Assembly (NCBI GenBank): GCA_035362835.1
Contig: DAOSDY010000001.1
Location: 930,001 to 994,000 of the forward strand
Origin: Melioribacteraceae bacterium
GTDB taxonomy: Bacteria; Bacteroidota; Ignavibacteria; Ignavibacteriales; Melioribacteraceae
Direction: 5' to 3'
Length of the DNA stretch: 64,000 nt
Under the pieces are notes generated by a model that was not told the DNA's origin, ran no database searches, and saw only the letters and a program-made list of their open reading frames with translations. Position numbers and translations under genes: made by a program. Shown piece after piece: positions 62,625 through 64,000 of this stretch. Every line of letters begins with the position of its first letter. Within the stretch, counting starts at the first letter, position 1.

Positions 62625-64000
62625 TTATGCTTTTTCCAATTTGGCTGCGCCCACCTTATATTCAGGTTCTTTTGAAGCAGCATCTACTGCATCAATAACA
62701 AGAATATTTGTTAAGCTTTCGGGCCAGTGGAATGGCATAAAGATAGTACCTTTTCTCGGACGATCAATAACGCGAGCTTCAACAATCAAGGAACCTCGTC
62801 TTGTAGTAACCTTAACTTTATCTCTATTATTCAAACCGAGATTTTTAGCGTCTTCGGGATTTATTTCAGCGTACGGTTTCGGTGCAGCTCTAAAAAGCTC
62901 AGGTACCTGGCCTGTCATTGTCATTGTGTGCCAGTGTTCAAGAATTCTACCCGTTGTTAATGCATATGGATAATCGGCCGAGATTGGTTCTTCGGGACCT
63001 TTATCTGGTCTTGCGAAAACCGTTGCTTTTCCGTCAGGTTTGGTATAGAAGTACATTCTTTTTCCGGCAGCTTTATCTTTCGGCAGCATCGGATCTCCTT
63101 CTGTAAACCGATGCCATGTACCCGGATGGTTTTCGTTAGGTACCGGCCATCTTAATCCGCGTAATTTTTTCAACCTCGCGTAGGTTGCACCGGTCAAATC
63201 CATATCCTTTCCCTTGGTTGTTTTAAGGTACTCGTTCCAGATATCCTCGGCGGATTTGAAGTGTTCGAAGTTCTGTGAATAACCCATTCTCTTTGCTAAT
63301 TCCACTAAAATGAAAGCATCCCATCTGGCTTCACCCGATGGTCTAAGAGCCTGAGCCATATGCTGAGATCTTCTTTCCGTACAGCCGTATACTCCTTCTT
63401 TCTCGCCCCAGAATGATGCGGGCAATACAACATCAGCTCTTTTTGAAGTTTCGGTTGGGTGGAATGATTCGGCAACTACCATGAATACGTCGTCCATTCC
63501 TTTCAAATACTTATTAAGGTTTGGAAGAGACTGTGCCGGATTAGTACACATAACATAAAGACCTTTTACATCGCCTTTTGCAGCCGCTTCGAACATTGCA
63601 ATGGTATGCTTGCCGGGTTCTGGTTTAATAGCGTCCGGGGCTACATTCCATATTGCAGCAATTTCTTTTCGGTGTTGTTCATTAGCAATTACACGGTGGC
63701 CGGGTAACAAGTGGCTTAATCCTCCGCCTTCGCGTACTCCGCCGCAGGCATTCGGTTGACCGGTTAATGAAAATGAATCGCAGCCCGGTTTACCTAATTT
63801 ACCTGTCAACAAATGAATATTATGAATAAGGTTATTCAGGAATACACCCGCAACTCTCTGATTAACACCCATAGTCCACATCGTCATTGCTGTTGGCGAT
63901 TGGCCGAATATTCTGGCTACCTTCACAATATCATCAGCTTTTACACCGCATTGTTTTGCGGCGTATTCGGGAGTAAACTTCTCAAGGAAATTTTTATACT
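62625..64000 (-). CDS. napA: Periplasmic nitrate reductase catalytic subunit, N-terminus beyond window
   Basis: The minus frame is open to the window edge, giving about 457 residues of the C-terminal half of a molybdopterin oxidoreductase; the 4Fe-4S motif and Tat signal are outside the window. The NapA signature is strong: LTGKLGKPGCDSFSLTGQPN and ACGGVREGG (about 70-98), MCTNPAQSLPNLNKYL, WGEKEGVYGCTERRSQ and the C-terminal molybdopterin-binding domain (PYALTTGRILEHWHTMTMTG, EINPEDAKNLGL). It catalyses nitrate to nitrite in the periplasm. napD, napG, napH and tatA follow on the same strand. Confidence 0.95.
   Translation of the reverse strand, partial: YKNFLEKFTPEYAAKQCGVKADDIVKVARIFGQSPTAMTMWTMGVNQRVAGVFLNNLIHNIHLLTGKLGKPGCDSFSLTGQPNACGGVREGGGLSHLLPGHRVIANEQHRKEIAAIWNVAPDAIKPEPGKHTIAMFEAAAKGDVKGLYVMCTNPAQSLPNLNKYLKGMDDVFMVVAESFHPTETSKRADVVLPASFWGEKEGVYGCTERRSQHMAQALRPSGEARWDAFILVELAKRMGYSQNFEHFKSAEDIWNEYLKTTKGKDMDLTGATYARLKKLRGLRWPVPNENHPGTWHRFTEGDPMLPKDKAAGKRMYFYTKPDGKATVFARPDKGPEEPISADYPYALTTGRILEHWHTMTMTGQVPELFRAAPKPYAEINPEDAKNLGLNNRDKVKVTTRRGSLIVEARVIDRPRKGTIFMPFHWPESLTNILVIDAVDAASKEPEYKVGAAKLEKA

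Noticed and set aside
1..64000. tRNA, rRNA, CRISPR array, insertion sequence or prophage
   Set aside because: I looked for TPsiC-arm motifs, regular spacer repeats, transposase motifs and phage gene order and saw none.

Overview
The window looks like a chromosomal segment of an anaerobic or facultative bacterium of the Ignavibacteria (Bacteroidota/Chlorobiota group, Melioribacter-like). Basis: a type IX secretion C-terminal sorting domain (NYPNPFNPST...) on a 928-residue repeat protein, many Sec-exported glycosidases and peptidases, TonB-type outer-membrane uptake, pilin-like MGSQQ-type proteins, and moderately AT-rich DNA. The taxonomic call is inference from family content, not from a marker gene. 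I saw no tRNA, rRNA, CRISPR array, insertion sequence or prophage.

Layout. 1-8.1 kb (minus): a truncated beta-helix surface protein, a lipoprotein, 3-methyladenine glycosylase (tag), an aldehyde dehydrogenase and the T9SS repeat protein with a 357-bp tandem repeat. 8.6-16.9 kb (plus): PIN-PhoH ATPase, then an archaeal-type glutamyl-tRNA(Gln) amidotransferase pair gatE-gatD, then a secreted tricorn-type protease. 17-20.2 kb: small membrane proteins, a structured intergenic element, and a minus-strand operon of pilin-like protein, ECF sigma factor and FecR-type anti-sigma factor. 20.3-30.6 kb (plus): small DUF proteins, then a glycan-degrading run GH20, clan GH-A, GH92, then an SDR. 30.6-43.3 kb: beta-barrel, K+ (kup) and phosphate (PiT) transporters with a 40-residue membrane peptide, an APC permease, pyrophosphatase, M28 and M1 peptidases, TauE-like and EamA transporters. 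43.4-44.8 kb: an unusual thioredoxin/thioredoxin-reductase pair. 45.2-50.6 kb: a compact sucrose operon (fructokinase, sucrose-phosphate synthase fused to phosphatase, sucrose synthase). 50.7-57.3 kb: PEGA lipoprotein, an orphan corrinoid protein, a fucose-isomerase-like protein, GH35 beta-galactosidase, HAD phosphatase, porin. 57.4-60.7 kb (minus): TonB receptor with two small membrane proteins that resemble an ECF-type uptake system, preceded by a structured leader ending in an attenuator-like terminator. 60.7-64 kb (minus): a nap cluster, napA (cut by the window edge)-napD-napG-napH-tatA.

How the parts fit. The organism appears to degrade complex glycans (exo-glycosidases for mannose-, hexosamine- and galactose-containing substrates) and peptides outside the cytoplasm, makes and cycles sucrose, probably as a compatible solute or reserve, and can respire nitrate through a periplasmic molybdoenzyme fed from quinol by NapGH. 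The most notable items are the bacterial gatDE pair, the noncanonical Trx/TrxR pair that lacks the usual CGPC and HRRxxxR motifs, the attenuated leader in front of an uptake operon of unknown ligand, and several short genes or unusual starts that automated calling would miss (tatA of 47 residues, a 40-residue peptide by kup, an ATT start for the EamA transporter).
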